NCBI RefSeq assembly: GCF_900141745.1
Contig: NZ_FSRM01000001.1
Location: 992,001 to 1,056,000 of the forward strand
Direction: 5' to 3'
DNA: 64,000 bases
From: Paraburkholderia phenazinium
GTDB taxonomy: Bacteria; Pseudomonadota; Gammaproteobacteria; Burkholderiales; Burkholderiaceae
This document shows, one piece after another, positions 19,254-27,610 of this stretch (the stretch's first letter is position 1; each line of letters opens with the position of its first letter). The notes under the pieces were generated by a model that made no database searches, was not told where the DNA came from, and saw only the letters and a list, made by a program, of their open reading frames with translations. The translations under genes were made by a program, and so were the position numbers.

Positions 19254-20216
19254 ATGGAAAACAAATCACATGCGTTCTGGGCTGGACTCTTCACGGTGGT
19301 GCTGCTGGTGGCGATCGCGGCGACGGTGTTTCTGTTCAAGGTCGACCGTTCGGTGCGCGTGCCGTACGACCTGATCGCGCGCACCAACGTCACCGGGCTG
19401 TATACGGACGCTGCGGTGCGCTATCGCGGTCTCGACGTGGGCAAGGTGGCGTCGATCAAGTTCGACCGCGACCATCCCGGGCAGATCCTGATCCGCATTC
19501 TGGTGGACACGCACGCACCGATCACGCATTCGACCTTCGGCAGCCTCGGCTTTCAGGGCGTGACGGGGCTTGCGTTCATCCAGCTCGACGACACGGGGCG
19601 CGATATGGAGCCGTTGGCGTCGTCGGAAAAGCAGGTGGCGCAACTGCCGATGCGGCCTGGTCTGCTAGACCAGTTGCAGCAGCGTGGCGATATTCTGCTG
19701 CGCAAGCTGGAACGTATCGCGGACGACGTCAACGATACGCTGTCGCCGCAAATGCGCGATCAGTTGCTGGCCACGGCGGCAAGCCTGCAGCACGCCGCCG
19801 ATGGCGTAACGACGTTGACGAAGCAGATGCAGCCGGCCGCGGGCAAGCTGCCGCAGACGATTGACGAGCTGAATCGCACGCTTGCCTCGACCAATCAGTT
19901 GATCACGGGCCTGAATCGCCCTGACGGCCCGTTCGAATCCAATCTGAACAAGGTCGGCACGGCGGCCCAGCAGGCCGGCGACGCGCTGACCTCGATGAAT
20001 GCGTCGGTGCAGGAACTGTCGGCGCGGGTCGGTTACGACACCTTGCCGCGCGTCAATTCGCTGGCTGACGATGTGCGTTCCGCCGCGCGTTCGGTGGATC
20101 GCGCCGCCGACATGTTCAGCACCAGTCCGCGCAGTGTGCTGTTCGGCGCGCCGGCCGCTGCGCCTGGCCCGGGTGAGCCCGGATTTTCGTGGCCCACAGC
20201 CGGCACGGCAAAGTGA
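19254..20216 (+). CDS. MCE (MlaD-like) domain lipid-transport protein
   Basis: A 320-residue protein. An N-terminal membrane helix (residues 8-26, FWAGLFTVVLLVAIAATVF) anchors it; the MCE domain (about 38-115) has the signature VRYRGLDVGKVASIKFD. A long helical region (about 130-290) follows. MCE proteins form hexameric rings that give lipids a path across the periplasm. The helical C-terminus is longer than in E. coli MlaD (183 residues) and resembles needle-forming MCE proteins. Translation signals: AGAGGG 9-10 bases upstream of ATG. Confidence 0.92.
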   Translation: MENKSHAFWAGLFTVVLLVAIAATVFLFKVDRSVRVPYDLIARTNVTGLYTDAAVRYRGLDVGKVASIKFDRDHPGQILIRILVDTHAPITHSTFGSLGFQGVTGLAFIQLDDTGRDMEPLASSEKQVAQLPMRPGLLDQLQQRGDILLRKLERIADDVNDTLSPQMRDQLLATAASLQHAADGVTTLTKQMQPAAGKLPQTIDELNRTLASTNQLITGLNRPDGPFESNLNKVGTAAQQAGDALTSMNASVQELSARVGYDTLPRVNSLADDVRSAARSVDRAADMFSTSPRSVLFGAPAAAPGPGEPGFSWPTAGTAK

Positions 20217-20234
20217 TCTGAAAGGAAGAATGTC

Positions 20235-20930
20235 ATGGCACGCTCGCTTTCCAGTCTGCTTCATCGCTCGCTTTGCGGCGGGCCTTTTAGCCCAGCTCGT
20301 AGCGCGACGCTTCGGCCAACTCAGCGTGTGCGCTCCGCTGGCGCTGCGCTAGCCGTCGCGCTCGCCTTCGGAGTGTTGGGCGGCTGCGCGGGCAATCCGG
20401 CGGTGCATGCCGACGCCCGCTATGACTTTGGGCCGCCCCCGCAAGTGGCCACCTCGGGTCCGATGCCGGCCGTCAAGGTGCTCGATGTGACCGCACCCGC
20501 GACGCTGGCGTCGGACAAGCTGGTCTACCGTTTGAGCTACGCCGACGCGCAGCAGACCGCGTCCTATGCGAACAGTCACTGGACCATGGAGCCGTCCGCG
20601 TTGCTCACGCAGCGCCTGCGCGATGTGCTGTCGCAGCGCGGCACGGTGCTGACGGGCTCCGATGGCGTGCGTGCGCCGGTGCTGCGGGTGGAGCTGATCG
20701 AGTTCGAACAGGTTTTCGACAGCCAGACGCAAAGTCATGGCGCCGTCGCCGCGCGCGTGACCTTGACGCAGAGCGGCAAGGTCGTCGCGCAGCGCAGCTT
20801 CACCGCGCAGGCGCCGGCCAGTTCTGCCGATGCGGCCGGCGGTGCGCGAGCGCTCGCTACGGCAGGCGACGATCTGGTGGCGCAGATCTCCGCATGGTTG
20901 AGTTCCCAGGCGCTGGTTGCCGGGCAGTGA
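20235..20930 (+). CDS. PqiC-like transport auxiliary lipoprotein
   Basis: A 231-residue lipoprotein. The lipobox is LGGC (Cys at about residue 52), after a long signal region. A YmbA/PqiC-like domain follows with RYDFGPPP, VKVLDVTAPATLASDKLVYRLSYADAQQTASYANSHW, and GTVLTGSD. Such proteins assist MCE transporters on the outer-membrane side. The first 30 residues are unusually long for a signal peptide; a later start is possible, but no better ATG precedes the hydrophobic core. Last gene of the Mla-type operon (18 bases after the MCE gene). Confidence 0.85.
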   Translation: MARSLSSLLHRSLCGGPFSPARSATLRPTQRVRSAGAALAVALAFGVLGGCAGNPAVHADARYDFGPPPQVATSGPMPAVKVLDVTAPATLASDKLVYRLSYADAQQTASYANSHWTMEPSALLTQRLRDVLSQRGTVLTGSDGVRAPVLRVELIEFEQVFDSQTQSHGAVAARVTLTQSGKVVAQRSFTAQAPASSADAAGGARALATAGDDLVAQISAWLSSQALVAGQ

Positions 20931-21016
20931 GCGGCTCGCCCGGGCGTGTAACTTGCGTTGGGGCTTAACAGAACTAGACAGCGCGGGCGCGAACAGCGGG
21001 CCCAGGCCCCGCTCGC

Positions 21017-21022
21017 TATAAT
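21017..21022 (+). promoter_or_regulatory. Candidate -10 element for the ferredoxin gene
   Basis: A perfect TATAAT lies 82 bases before the ferredoxin start codon, in the 173-base gap after the Mla-type operon. No clear -35 hexamer is visible. Confidence 0.4.
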
Positions 21023-21103
21023 CGTTTGCTACAGGCGCGCCGCGGTGCTTGCACACGCTTGCGGCCATCGAATTTCCCCTGATACGGTCTCTCCCCGGAC
21101 ACC

Positions 21104-21427
21104 ATGGATTCTTTCTACAAGTACCACGTCTTCTTCTGTCTCAATCAGCGCGATCCCGGTGCTGAGCGCCCGAGTTGCGCGAATTGCAACTCGCAGGCCA
21201 TGCAGGAGCATGCGAAAAAGCGCGTGAAGCAACTGGGCCTTGCGGGCCCGGGCCAGGTGCGCATCAACAAGGCGGGTTGCCTCGATCGCTGCGAGGAAGG
21301 TCCGGCGCTTGTGATCTATCCGGAAGGCACGTGGTACACCTATGTCGACGAGAGCGACATCGACGAGATCGTCGAATCGCATCTTGCGAACGGCAAGGTC
21401 GTCGACCGTCTGAAAATCGATCAATAA
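21104..21427 (+). CDS. Thioredoxin-like [2Fe-2S] ferredoxin
   Basis: A 107-residue protein with the four-cysteine layout of the thioredoxin-fold 2Fe-2S ferredoxins: FFCLNQRD, then CANC, then AGCLDRCEEGPALVIYPEG. The last motif (GCLDxCxxGP) is the family hallmark. It likely carries electrons for an unidentified partner. The alpha/beta hydrolase begins 8 bases downstream, so the two genes are translationally close and probably in one operon, an arrangement that recurs in Burkholderiales. Confidence 0.9.
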   Translation: MDSFYKYHVFFCLNQRDPGAERPSCANCNSQAMQEHAKKRVKQLGLAGPGQVRINKAGCLDRCEEGPALVIYPEGTWYTYVDESDIDEIVESHLANGKVVDRLKIDQ

Positions 21428-21435
21428 GCGGCACC

Positions 21436-22080
21436 ATGAACGTTCATACGAAACAGTTCCTGATCGATGGTCCGGTCGGCAAGATCGAGGTTGCGCTCGA
21501 TCTGCCCGATGAAACGCGCGACAACGGCGCGGCGCCGCGCGGGATTGCGCTGGTGGCGCATCCGCACCCGCTGTTCGGCGGCACGATGGACAACAAGGTC
21601 GCGCAGACGCTTGCCCGCACCCTCGTGCAACTGAATTACGTGACCTATCGCTCGAACTTCCGCGGAGTGGGGCAGACCCAGGGTGAACACGACGCGGGTG
21701 TCGGCGAGCGCGACGACTTGCGCGCAGTGCTCGATTACATGCGCGCACAACCGGGACAGGCCGATCTGCCCCTCGTGCTGGCGGGCTTTTCGTTCGGGAC
21801 CTTCGTGCTCTCGCATGTGGCGGCGCGGCTCCTCGAAGAAGGCCAGGCGATCGAACGCATCGTGTTCGTCGGCACGGCGGCGAGCCGCTGGGAAGTGGCG
21901 CCCGTGCCGGAAAACACGCTGGTGATTCACGGCGAAATCGACGATACGGTGCCCATCCAGTCGGTGTACGACTGGGCGCGGCCGCAGGAATTACCGGTGG
22001 TGGTGATCCCCGGTGCCGAGCATTTTCTGCATCGCAAACTGCACGTTCTGAAGCGCATCATCATCGACGCCTGGCGTTGA
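21436..22080 (+). CDS. Alpha/beta hydrolase (DLH-like small esterase)
   Basis: A 214-residue alpha/beta hydrolase. Oxyanion region HPHPLFGGTMDNKV, nucleophile elbow GFSFGTF (Ser about 122), acid in HGEIDDTVP, and catalytic His in GAEHFLHRK are all present. The HPHPLFGG opening is that of the small YsgA/'alpha/beta superfamily hydrolase' group often encoded near envelope genes. The substrate is not known. It starts at 21436, 8 bases after the ferredoxin stop. Confidence 0.88.
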   Translation: MNVHTKQFLIDGPVGKIEVALDLPDETRDNGAAPRGIALVAHPHPLFGGTMDNKVAQTLARTLVQLNYVTYRSNFRGVGQTQGEHDAGVGERDDLRAVLDYMRAQPGQADLPLVLAGFSFGTFVLSHVAARLLEEGQAIERIVFVGTAASRWEVAPVPENTLVIHGEIDDTVPIQSVYDWARPQELPVVVIPGAEHFLHRKLHVLKRIIIDAWR

Positions 22081-22173
22081 CGGCTGGGGTGGCACGCGTT
22101 TTCCGGGGTACAGGTACGCGTCAAATGAAAATTTATCCGCACGCGATGCGCAAAGTTGGCTCCCCGGCGCGCG

Positions 22174-22179
22174 TATAAT
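22174..22179 (+). promoter_or_regulatory. Candidate -10 element for dacC
   Basis: A perfect TATAAT in GCGTATAATGAGCGC. It would give a leader of about 220 bases before the dacC start. The 324-base gap 22081-22404 holds this box and a GCGC...GCGC short dyad just after it, but no recognised riboswitch. Confidence 0.45.
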
Positions 22180-22404
22180 GAGCGCTCTTTTTTGGGCGCA
22201 GCGCGGCCCGTCCGGTTGATTGGCGCATCGTCAGCGCCGTTGCTTGATTGCAAGGCCGGATTGTGGGGCGCGTTGCGCGAACCGATCGTGTGGCCGGAAG
22301 TCCAACGGGCGCCGCGTTGCGTTTACGCGGCCAGCGCTCGCCGACCGGCTCTTCCAATCTGCGCGCCCCCGGGCGCGATGCAAATTTCTGCCCGAATCGA
22401 TCCT

Positions 22405-23628
22405 ATGCGTTTTTCCACCTCCGGCTTTTCGTCACTCTCGTCCTTCGTTCCCCATACCATCAGCCGTGCTGTGACGCTCGGCGTGCTGCTGCCGGCCGCG
22501 CTGGTGGCTAGCACCGCGGCCCTCGCGCAGGTCCCGCCGCCGGCGGTGAATGCGCGCTCGTGGGTACTCGTCGATGCGACCAGCAATCAGGTGCTCGCGT
22601 CCGGCAACGCCGATGAGCGCGTCGAACCGGCTTCGCTGACCAAGCTGATGACCGCGTATCTGGTCTTCGAAGCGCTGCAGACGAAGAAGATCACGATGGA
22701 GCAGATCGTTAACCCGAGCGAAGCGGTGCGCCGCGTCAAGACAGACGAATCGCGCATGTTCATCGAGGCGAACAAGCCGGTCTCCGTGCATGACCTGGTC
22801 TACGGCATGATCGTGCAGTCGGGCAACGACGCCGCAATCGCGCTGGCAGAACTGGTGGGCGGCAGCGAATCCCAGTTCGTCAACATGATGAACACCGAAG
22901 CGCAGCGCCTCGGCATGACGCATACCCACTTCGCCGACGTGAATGGTATGCCCGACGCGCAGCACTACACGAGCGCGGGCGATCTGGCGATCCTGTCGGC
23001 GCGCCTGATCCGCGACTATCCCGACTACTACAACATTTTCTCGGTCAAGGAATTCACCTACAACAAGATCAAGCAGCCGAACCGCAATCGTCTGCTGTGG
23101 ATCGATCCGACGGTCGACGGTCTGAAGACCGGTCACACCGAGGCCGCCGGTTATTGCCTGATCGCGAGCGCCAAGCGGCCGCTGCCGGGCGCGCCGGACG
23201 CATCGCGTCGTCTGGTTTCGGTGATGATGGGTGAAGTGAAAGAGCACGACCGTGTCGAAGACAGCCTGAAGATGCTGAACTACGGTTACAGCGCGTACGA
23301 CACGGTGCGTCTGTACAAGGCCGGCCAGGTGATCGAGACCCCGCGCGTCTACAAGGGTGCGGAAGACACGGTGAAGATCGGCGTGAAGGCCGACCAGTAC
23401 ATCACGGTGCCGAAGGGTCTCGCCGACAAGGCCAAGCCGCAGGTCGAGCATATCGATCCGCTGATCGCACCGATCACCGAGGGCCAGCAGGTCGGCACGG
23501 TGAAGCTGGTGGCAGATGGCAAGGTGGTCTCGCAGTTCCCGATCGTGGCGCTTCAGGCCGTGCCGCAAGCCGGCGTGGTGGGCCGCGTGTGGGATTCGCT
23601 GATGCTGATGTTCAACAAGAAGAAGTAA
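22405..23628 (+). CDS. dacC: D-alanyl-D-alanine carboxypeptidase (PBP5/6 family)
   Basis: A 407-residue low-molecular-weight penicillin-binding protein that trims the terminal D-Ala of peptidoglycan pentapeptides. Signal peptide residues about 14-46 (cleavage ALA-QVPPP). Active-site motifs: SLTK (Ser nucleophile, about residue 77), SGN in VQSGNDAAIALAE, and KTG in LKTGHTEAAGYCLI. The C-terminus ends in an amphipathic helix (RVWDSLMLMFNKKK) that holds it to the membrane surface. The start at 22405 (MRFSTSGF) is preferred; an in-frame ATG at 22378 would add 9 residues. Followed by DUF493 as in many proteobacteria. Confidence 0.94.
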   Translation: MRFSTSGFSSLSSFVPHTISRAVTLGVLLPAALVASTAALAQVPPPAVNARSWVLVDATSNQVLASGNADERVEPASLTKLMTAYLVFEALQTKKITMEQIVNPSEAVRRVKTDESRMFIEANKPVSVHDLVYGMIVQSGNDAAIALAELVGGSESQFVNMMNTEAQRLGMTHTHFADVNGMPDAQHYTSAGDLAILSARLIRDYPDYYNIFSVKEFTYNKIKQPNRNRLLWIDPTVDGLKTGHTEAAGYCLIASAKRPLPGAPDASRRLVSVMMGEVKEHDRVEDSLKMLNYGYSAYDTVRLYKAGQVIETPRVYKGAEDTVKIGVKADQYITVPKGLADKAKPQVEHIDPLIAPITEGQQVGTVKLVADGKVVSQFPIVALQAVPQAGVVGRVWDSLMLMFNKKK

Positions 23629-23720
23629 GCGCTGATGCGCGCGGGTGCGTGCAGTTGTGCGCATTCGCGTGACAGCGGCTCCGGCAGGCATGCTGCCGGG
23701 CCGTTGCCGAGGAGTGAAAG

Positions 23721-23990
23721 ATGCAACCCGACAATGATTCGCTGTTTGAGTTTCCCTGCGATTTCCCGATCAAGGTGATGGGCAAGTCGCATCCCGAATT
23801 CGCCGAGACGATCGTGACGGTGGTCAAGCAGTTCGATTCCGAGGTCGACCCGTCGCGTGTCGAGATGCGGCCGTCGAGCGGTGGTAACTACACGGGCCTC
23901 ACGGTGACGGTGCGCGCCACCAGTCGTGCCCATCTCGACGATATCTATCGCGCGCTCACCGGCCATCCGATGGTGAAGGTCGTGCTGTAA
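23721..23990 (+). CDS. DUF493 (YbeD-like) protein
   Basis: An 89-residue protein of the DUF493/YbeD family: FPCDFPIKVMGKSHPEFAETIV at the start and DIYRALTGHPMVKVVL at the end. It is full length. YbeD is an ACT-like fold of unknown function, nearly always encoded between dacC/dacA and lipB. Here a LysR gene and a DUF2917 gene separate it from lipB. GAGGAG-like ribosome site (cgaggagtga) upstream of the ATG. Confidence 0.9.
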   Translation: MQPDNDSLFEFPCDFPIKVMGKSHPEFAETIVTVVKQFDSEVDPSRVEMRPSSGGNYTGLTVTVRATSRAHLDDIYRALTGHPMVKVVL

Positions 23991-24023
23991 GCAGCGGGGC
24001 GCGCCTCGCGTCCCCAGTTGCGT

Positions 24024-24980
24024 TTATGGCGTGACGTGCAATGCGTCCGCCGCGCTTTGCGGCCCTGCCGAGCAGGCCCGTTCGAAGAGCAGTTTGAAGC
24101 TTCTCACCTCGTCGAACACCCAGTCCCGGAATGCCCGTACCCGCTCCGTCTGCAGACTTTGCGGCGTGCAGATGAAGTAGTACTGCCACGGGCTTGGGCC
24201 GTCCACATCGAAAAGCCTGACCAGCCGTCCTGACGCGACCTCGTGCATCGCCAGCGAGCGGCGCGTGAGTGCAACCCCTTGTCCGTCGATCGCCGCCTGC
24301 AGCAGGTTCGACGAGTCCTGGTACAACACGCCGCGTTTCGGTTCCGGCCATTCGGTCAGGCCCGCGGCGTCGAACCAGGGGCGCCACAATTCGTCATCGG
24401 AGCGCAGCAGCGGGACCTTGGCCAGATCGGCCGGTACTTTCGGCAGATTGCCGCCGTTGAAATTCGGCGCGCAGGCGGGAAAGAAGATTTCTTCGAGCAG
24501 CAGCTCGGCGTGCAGGCCCGGGTATTTGCCGAAACCGAAGCGGATCGCCGCATCGACGTCGTCGCGGGCGAAGTCCGTCAGCGAATTGGTGGAGAGCAGC
24601 TCGAGATCCCATTGGGGGTGAGCTTCGATGAAACTGCCGATGCGCGGCGTCACCCAGCGCGCCGCGAACGACGTCAGCATCGACACCACCAGACGCCGCT
24701 CGCGGTCGCCGGCGCGCAGTTCGCGGGTGGCGTCGGCGAGCGCGGTCAGCGCCGCGCGCACCTGCCCCGCGTAACGGCGGCCGACTTCCGTCAGGCGCAC
24801 GCGCTTGCCGTCGCGGGCGAACAGCGTCACGCCCAGCTCGGCCTCGAGCGCGCGAATCTGATGGCTGACCGCGCCGTGGGTCACGAACAGTTCGTCCGCG
24901 GCACGCGAGAAGCTTTCGTGGCGGGCCGCGGCCTCGAATGCCTTGATGGCGTTCAGCGCTGGGAGTTGTCGTAGGTCCAT
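24024..24980 (-). CDS. LysR-family regulator, GcvA-like
   Basis: A 318-residue LysR regulator. The N-terminal helix-turn-helix spans about 6-65 (LPALNAIKAFEAAARHESFSR and VTHGAVSHQIRALEAELG). The effector domain has the GcvA-type SFAARWVTPRIGSF, then LRFDDVDAAIRFGFGKYPG-like segment. GcvA in E. coli controls glycine cleavage, but many paralogues exist and no gcv genes are near. It is divergent from the DUF2917 gene and sits, apparently inserted, between DUF493 and lipB. The start at 24980 (MDLRQLPALN) is chosen; an in-frame ATG at 24995 adds 5 residues. Confidence 0.9.
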   Translation of the reverse strand: MDLRQLPALNAIKAFEAAARHESFSRAADELFVTHGAVSHQIRALEAELGVTLFARDGKRVRLTEVGRRYAGQVRAALTALADATRELRAGDRERRLVVSMLTSFAARWVTPRIGSFIEAHPQWDLELLSTNSLTDFARDDVDAAIRFGFGKYPGLHAELLLEEIFFPACAPNFNGGNLPKVPADLAKVPLLRSDDELWRPWFDAAGLTEWPEPKRGVLYQDSSNLLQAAIDGQGVALTRRSLAMHEVASGRLVRLFDVDGPSPWQYYFICTPQSLQTERVRAFRDWVFDEVRSFKLLFERACSAGPQSAADALHVTP

Positions 24981-24991
24981 CGCAATTTTTC

Positions 24992-25005
24992 TCACATAGA
25001 GGTGA
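24992..25005. promoter_or_regulatory. Candidate LysR operator
   Basis: TCACATAGAGGTGA is a dyad (TCAC/GTGA, 6-base spacer) in the 98-base intergenic region between the LysR gene and the DUF2917 gene, 12 bases before the LysR start. Position and symmetry suit LysR autoregulation. Confidence 0.35.
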
Positions 25006-25078
25006 AATTTGATCGTTTTGCGTAAACCCTTGCTGCGCCTACGATTGTAGTCACGAAACGGCTTTTTGCGAGGTTGTC

Positions 25079-25405
25079 ATGCGAGAAATTTCCTCTAGTA
25101 TCACATTTGAAATCAGGTCTGGCGAGACGGTTCCGATGAAGGTTGTGCGCAGCACGCGGCTGGCGGTGAGCGGTTCTGCGGTATGGGTAACACGCAGCGA
25201 CGACACCGAAGACTATTGGCTCGAACCGGGCCATACGTTGCGCCTGCGGCGCGGAGAACGGCTGTGGCTGAGCGTAGAAGCGGATTCGCAGGCGCGGGTG
25301 GCGTTCGACGTTCCGGCGCGCGCCGATGTGCGGGCGGTCGACTGGCTGGTGCGTCTTGCCGACCGGTTCGGTATGCGTTTGCGCGACGGCTGGCGGACCG
25401 TTTGA
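25079..25405 (+). CDS. DUF2917 family protein
   Basis: A 108-residue protein with the DUF2917 core: LAVSGSAVWVTRSDDTEDYWLEPGHTLRL-like beta strands (about residues 29-58), a small cupin-like fold common in Burkholderiales. The function is unknown. Divergent from a LysR regulator with a shared dyad, an arrangement that suggests it is that regulator's target. The C-terminus has a helical RADVRAVDWLVRLADRFGMRLRDGWR segment. Confidence 0.85.
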   Translation: MREISSSITFEIRSGETVPMKVVRSTRLAVSGSAVWVTRSDDTEDYWLEPGHTLRLRRGERLWLSVEADSQARVAFDVPARADVRAVDWLVRLADRFGMRLRDGWRTV

Positions 25406-25464
25406 GGGTGAGTGCGGCGAGGGTTCCGGCGGGGATTTCAGTATTTCGGTAAACTACCGGGATC

Positions 25465-26286
25465 ATGTGTGCCACGCCGGTTTCTTCGCCTTCTCTGTCC
25501 TCCGAGCTCGTTCCAGCTGACCTGGCTGATCCGGTGGCGCCGGTTTCGGCCGGTCTCGTTCCCTCTACGCAGGCCGAACCGGTCGCAGTGGGTTTGCCCA
25601 CTCCCGTTCCAACGCTGCGCTGGCGCGGTGTCGAATCCTACGAAATCAGTTTCGAGGCGATGCGAGCTTTCACCGACGCGCGCACTTCAGAAACCGCGGA
25701 CGAAATCTGGCTGGTCGAACATCCCCCTGTTTTCACCCTGGGCCAGGCCGGCAATCCGGCGCATCTGCTATCCGCAGACAGCGGCATTCCGCTGGTCAAG
25801 GTCGACCGCGGCGGACAGATCACGTATCACGGGCCAGGGCAGGTGGTCGCTTACCTGCTGCTCGACTTGCGCCGCCGCAAGCTGATGGTGCGCGAACTGG
25901 TGACGCGCATCGAGCAGGCCGTGATCGACACGCTCGCGGCGTATAATCTCGCCGGAGAACGCAAGGCGGGCGCCCCTGGTATCTACGTGGCGCCCGGTCC
26001 GGATGCCGGGTCGCATGCGGGCGCCAAGATCGCCGCGCTGGGCCTGAAAATCCGTAACGGTTGCAGTTATCACGGGGTCAGTCTGAACGTGAAGATGGAT
26101 CTGCAGCCGTTTCTGGCCATCAACCCATGCGGGTACGCGGGGCTCGAAACCGTCGATATGGCGACGCTCGGCGTCGCTGCCGGCTGGGACGACGTAGCCC
26201 GGACCTTTGCTGCATGCCTCACCGCAAACATCGACGGCACGCCCGCGGCCGTCGCCCAACCGCAGGCTAGTGTCGTGACCGCCTGA
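25465..26286 (+). CDS. lipB: Octanoyl-[ACP]:protein N-octanoyltransferase
   Basis: A 273-residue LipB that moves octanoyl groups from ACP to lipoyl domains of 2-oxoacid dehydrogenases and the glycine cleavage H protein. Motifs: [45 protein letters not shown], catalytic Lys in [10 protein letters not shown] and Cys in [12 protein letters not shown]. The first about 45 residues are an Ala/Pro-rich extension relative to E. coli (213 residues); a downstream start cannot be excluded. lipA follows after 13 bases, so the pair is an operon. Confidence 0.95.
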   Translation: MCATPVSSPSLSSELVPADLADPVAPVSAGLVPSTQAEPVAVGLPTPVPTLRWRGVESYEISFEAMRAFTDARTSETADEIWLVEHPPVFTLGQAGNPAHLLSADSGIPLVKVDRGGQITYHGPGQVVAYLLLDLRRRKLMVRELVTRIEQAVIDTLAAYNLAGERKAGAPGIYVAPGPDAGSHAGAKIAALGLKIRNGCSYHGVSLNVKMDLQPFLAINPCGYAGLETVDMATLGVAAGWDDVARTFAACLTANIDGTPAAVAQPQASVVTA

Positions 26287-26299
26287 CTGGATCGAACCA

Positions 26300-27304
26300 A
26301 TGACTGACGTTACCGCGAACCTCGCCGGCACTGCCACTCCTGACGCCGCTACCGCACCGGCTGCTTACGATGCTACGGCGAAGCAGAAGGCGCAGGCGAA
26401 GACTGCACGCATTCCGATCAAGATCATCCCGATCGAAAAGCTGAAAAAGCCGGACTGGATTCGCGTGAAAGCGGCCACCGGTAATTCGCGCTTCTACGAG
26501 ATCAAGCAGATTCTGCGCGAGCACAATCTCCACACGGTCTGTGAGGAAGCGAGCTGCCCGAACATCGGCGAGTGCTTCGGCAAGGGCACCGCCACGTTCA
26601 TGATCATGGGCGACAAGTGCACGCGCCGTTGCCCGTTCTGCGACGTCGGCCACGGCCGTCCTGATCCTCTGGATACCGAAGAGCCGGGCAATCTCGCCCG
26701 CACGATTGCTGCGCTGAAGCTGAAGTATGTGGTGATCACCAGCGTGGACCGCGACGATCTGCGTGACGGCGGTGCGGCTCACTTCGTTGAATGCATCCGT
26801 CAGACGCGCGAACTGTCGCCGGAGACGCGCATCGAAATTCTGACGCCGGATTTCCGTGGCCGTCTGGATCGCGCGCTGGGCATTCTCAATGCCGCTCCGC
26901 CCGATGTGATGAACCACAACCTCGAAACGGTGCCGCGTCTGTACAAGGAAGCGCGCCCAGGGTCGGACTACGCACACTCACTGAAGCTGCTGAAGGACTT
27001 CAAGGCGCTGCATCCGCATGTCGCCACCAAGTCGGGCCTGATGGTCGGTCTTGGCGAGACGGAAGAAGAGATCCTCCAGGTGATGCGCGATCTGCGCGAG
27101 CACGACGTCGATATGCTGACGATTGGGCAATACCTGCAACCGTCTGAGCACCACCTGCCGGTTCGCTCGTACGTGCATCCGGACACCTTTAAGATGTACG
27201 AGGAAGAAGCGTACAAGATGGGCTTCACGCACGCGGCCGTTGGCGCGATGGTGCGTTCGAGCTATCACGCGGATCTGCAGGCGCACGGAGCTGGGGTGGT
27301 CTGA
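26300..27304 (+). CDS. lipA: Lipoyl synthase
   Basis: A 334-residue radical-SAM enzyme that inserts two sulfurs into octanoyl groups. Two cluster motifs are visible: the auxiliary cluster Cys set [12 protein letters not shown] (about residues 80-91) and the radical-[16 protein letters not shown] (about 110-120). The conserved C-terminal Ser of RSSYHAD is present as the third auxiliary ligand segment. An N-terminal about 35-residue Ala-rich extension precedes the conserved [20 protein letters not shown]. Second gene of the lipBA operon with a strong terminator 29 bases downstream. Confidence 0.96.
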   Translation: MTDVTANLAGTATPDAATAPAAYDATAKQKAQAKTARIPIKIIPIEKLKKPDWIRVKAATGNSRFYEIKQILREHNLHTVCEEASCPNIGECFGKGTATFMIMGDKCTRRCPFCDVGHGRPDPLDTEEPGNLARTIAALKLKYVVITSVDRDDLRDGGAAHFVECIRQTRELSPETRIEILTPDFRGRLDRALGILNAAPPDVMNHNLETVPRLYKEARPGSDYAHSLKLLKDFKALHPHVATKSGLMVGLGETEEEILQVMRDLREHDVDMLTIGQYLQPSEHHLPVRSYVHPDTFKMYEEEAYKMGFTHAAVGAMVRSSYHADLQAHGAGVV

Positions 27305-27332
27305 GGTTCTTGCCGGTAGTTTGCTTAGATAT

Positions 27333-27361
27333 AAAGCCCGCACGTGTTGCGGGCTTTTTTA
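27333..27361 (+). terminator. Rho-independent terminator of lipBA
   Basis: AAAGCCCGCA (27333-27342), loop CGTGT, TGCGGGCTTT (27348-27357), then more T residues: a perfect 10-bp stem with a T6 run. Confidence 0.9.
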
Positions 27362-27418
27362 CGTCTGCGGCCACTCGAGGATTTGAGGCGCTGAGCTGGG
27401 CTTTGCTGCTTGCGCCCG

Positions 27419-27559
27419 TTAGTGCCAGAAGAAGAGCCGGGCGATCAGCAGGCTGACGGAGTAGATACCGCTTCCAATAAACATGAAGTAGGCGATGTAC
27501 ATCATGGCGCGATGTCGAACATCGTCGTTCTCGAGGAGGTAGTCGATAAGATTAGGCAT
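27419..27559 (-). CDS. 46-residue single-pass membrane protein, unknown
   Basis: A complete short frame on the minus strand: ATG at 27559-27557, TAA at 27421-27419. The protein begins MPNLIDYLLENDDVRHRAMM and continues as one membrane helix from about residue 19 to 43, ending LFFWH. It has an acidic/basic cytoplasmic N-terminus and a hydrophobic, aromatic C-terminus, like small stress-type membrane proteins. A GAGAAC ribosome site precedes the ATG and a perfect TATAAT lies 27 bases upstream. Local GC is well below the rest of the window. I do not recognise the family. It follows the 148-residue membrane protein gene (51-base gap). Confidence 0.6.
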   Translation of the reverse strand: MPNLIDYLLENDDVRHRAMMYIAYFMFIGSGIYSVSLLIARLFFWH

Positions 27560-27585
27560 GTTAAGTTCTCGCTTGACTGGTTGTT

Positions 27586-27591
27586 ATTATA
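27586..27591 (-). promoter_or_regulatory. Candidate -10 element for the 46-residue membrane protein gene
   Basis: On the minus strand the sequence reads GAGCTATAATAAC: a perfect TATAAT placed to start transcription about 20 bases before the ATG at 27559. No good -35 is seen; the upstream DNA is very AT-rich. Confidence 0.4.
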
Positions 27592-27610
27592 GCTCGATTG
27601 GTTTAAATAT

